Shown here in pieces: positions 62,905-64,000 of a stretch of DNA of 64,000 nucleotides; position 1 is the first letter of the stretch, and each line of letters opens with the position of its first letter. A program made the position numbers and the translations under genes. The notes beneath the pieces were generated by a model, which made no database searches, had not been told where the DNA came from, and was given only the letters and a program-made list of their open reading frames with translations. Origin of the DNA: Oceanospirillum linum (GTDB lineage Bacteria > Pseudomonadota > Gammaproteobacteria > Pseudomonadales > Halomonadaceae); assembly GCF_001995095.2 (NCBI RefSeq), contig NZ_MTSD02000007.1, positions 62,001-126,000 on the forward strand, in the 5' to 3' direction.

Positions 62905-64000
62905 ATGCCATCTGATGCCAATAAGTCGCCGTCTGCTCATACGACGCGCTTCTGGCATGACCCTGCAAAACGAGCTATTTTGTTCCAGAGCTTACTGGTT
63001 ATCGCAGTGCTGGGTTTTGTCGGGATGATTGTTCAAAATACTCTGCATAATTTAGAAAGCCGGGGTATCACTACAGGTTTTGCCTTTCTCTCCCAGGAAG
63101 CGGGTTTCGGCATTGTTCAGTCGTTGATTGACTACACCGAATCCAGTAGTTATGGACGTACTTTTTTTGTGGGTTTGCTGAATACTTTATTGGTATCAGC
63201 GCTGGGGGTTGTTGCTGCAACTGTTATTGGCTTTGTCATGGGGATTGCCCGTCTTTCCAATAACTGGCTAATCGCGAAGGTTGCATCTGCATACGTTGAG
63301 ATTTTCCGTAATATTCCGCTGCTGATACAGATCTTTTTCTGGTATTTTGCTGTTTTGAGAGCGCTGCCATCACCACGGCAGAGCCTCGAACCCCTCGATA
63401 ATATTTTCATTAATGTCCGCGGCCTTTATATGCCTGAGCCTATCTATGGTGATGGTTTTGGTTGGGTCGTGGTTGCATTTCTTCTGGCTGTCGTTGCTGT
63501 TATTGGCATCGCCCGCTGGAGTAAAAAGCGCCAGGATGAGACGGGTCAACGATTCCCGCTTTTCTGGACCGCTGCTGGCCTCCTTATCGGTTTACCTTTA
63601 GTTGTATACTGGATTATGGGTTCTCCTATGACCTGGGATAATCCGGTGTTAAAAGGTTTTAACTTCCGCGGTGGTATGACGATTATTCCTGAGTTAGCCG
63701 CGCTTTGGCTTGCTCTGAGTATCTATACGGCAGCTTTTATTGCTGAGATTGTACGGTCTGGTATTGAGGCTATCTCATCGGGTCAGACCGAAGCAGCAAG
63801 CGCATTGGGCCTTAGCAAAAGCAAGGTGCTGCGATTAGTCGTTGTCCCTCAGGCTGTACGCGTGATCATCCCTCCTTTAACCAGTCAGTATCTTAATCTT
63901 ATTAAAAACTCCTCATTAGCCACTGCAATCGGCTACCCGGACCTGGTTTCAGTTTTTGCCGGAACAACGCTGAACCAAACCGGACAGGCAATTGAGGTGA
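62905..64000 (+). CDS. aapQ: Amino-acid ABC transporter permease AapQ, 3' end beyond the window
   Basis: The frame is open from the ATG (AGGAG upstream) to the window edge, giving 365 residues. Membrane segments and the permease features match AapQ: an N-terminal ILFQSLLVIAVLGFVGMIV, the inner-membrane ABC permease region GLLNTLLVSALGVVAATVIG, a central insertion, and the EAA loop around GQTEAASALGLSKSKVLRLV and VVPQAVRVIIPPLTSQYLNL. The C-terminus and downstream aapM and aapP are expected beyond the window. AapQMP imports a broad range of L-amino acids. Confidence 0.93.
   Translation, partial: MPSDANKSPSAHTTRFWHDPAKRAILFQSLLVIAVLGFVGMIVQNTLHNLESRGITTGFAFLSQEAGFGIVQSLIDYTESSSYGRTFFVGLLNTLLVSALGVVAATVIGFVMGIARLSNNWLIAKVASAYVEIFRNIPLLIQIFFWYFAVLRALPSPRQSLEPLDNIFINVRGLYMPEPIYGDGFGWVVVAFLLAVVAVIGIARWSKKRQDETGQRFPLFWTAAGLLIGLPLVVYWIMGSPMTWDNPVLKGFNFRGGMTIIPELAALWLALSIYTAAFIAEIVRSGIEAISSGQTEAASALGLSKSKVLRLVVVPQAVRVIIPPLTSQYLNLIKNSSLATAIGYPDLVSVFAGTTLNQTGQAIEV

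Noticed and set aside
1-64000. CRISPR array, phage, integron or insertion sequence
   Set aside because: No regularly spaced repeats, integrase, transposase or phage structural genes were seen on either strand.

Overview
The window is an ordinary-looking chromosomal stretch of a motile, respiring, probably marine gammaproteobacterium. The pointers are gene-family content (TonB/ExbD/TPR cluster, TRAP transporter, AapJQ-type amino-acid uptake, MetE/MetR, E. coli-like RibE/RibB/YgfZ/TcdA/TruC, four chemoreceptors, a LonB-like protease) and a moderate GC content. An Oceanospirillaceae-like relative (Amphritea, Neptuniibacter, Marinobacterium) fits best, but that is inference. I saw no tRNA, rRNA, CRISPR array, insertion sequence, prophage or origin.

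Layout. 1-2.5 kb: end of a TonB energy operon (exbD-tonB-TPR). 2.7-4.1 kb: a phosphoribosyltransferase-like gene lacking its PRPP loop, and a glutathione S-transferase. 4.4-9.9 kb: TRAP transporter dctPQM followed by a Cache histidine kinase and NarL-type regulator; the kinase is split by a run of nine C. 10-14.2 kb: a PilJ-type chemoreceptor, a lone Lon N-domain protein and an sCache_2 chemoreceptor. 14.6-18 kb: LonB-like protease, DUF2489 and YaaR/DUF327 proteins. 18-18.8 kb: gene-poor stretch with a minus-strand terminator, a possible small RNA and a broken small ORF. 18.8-23.4 kb: DsbA-fold isomerase, ribE, a purine permease with an attenuator-like leader, apt, and ribB under an FMN riboswitch. 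23.4-26.9 kb: divergent metR/metE. 27-29.4 kb: DinB-family protein, ung, ygfZ. 29.6-33.6 kb: copper handling (Cys/His-containing small membrane protein, cytochrome c lipoprotein, CopZ-like chaperone behind a MerR-type operator, CopA ATPase, small membrane anchor). 33.7-38.9 kb, minus strand: sulfide:quinone oxidoreductase, MsrA, hybrid kinase plus molybdopterin-domain protein, SodB. 39.2-43.4 kb: coiled-coil membrane protein, two hotdog thioesterases, htpG with a sigma-32 promoter. 43.8-50.1 kb: two chemoreceptors around DUF454, a Cys-rich secreted protein, an RluA-type synthase and a GNAT. 50.4-53.6 kb: SulP transporter, truC, tcdA. 53.7-59.1 kb, minus strand: three-gene signalling operon (990-residue hybrid kinase, REC-EAL phosphodiesterase, REC-helical protein). 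59.4-61.3 kb: ybdL-yafV, a transaminase/omega-amidase pair. 61.8-64 kb: start of the aap amino-acid ABC operon.

The most notable signals are lesions in signalling and regulatory genes: a poly-C frameshift in the TRAP-linked kinase, in-frame amber codons near the 3' ends of a chemoreceptor and a response regulator, metR with no standard start codon at its expected N-terminus, and a PRTase-like protein missing its catalytic loop. Whether these are phase variation, recoding, decay or sequence errors cannot be settled from the sequence. Also worth attention are a candidate minus-strand RNA near 18.2 kb, a terminator hairpin just upstream of the purine permease start, and a CHCH-like secreted protein with mirror-symmetric cysteine spacing. 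I found no convincing wholly new multi-gene system.
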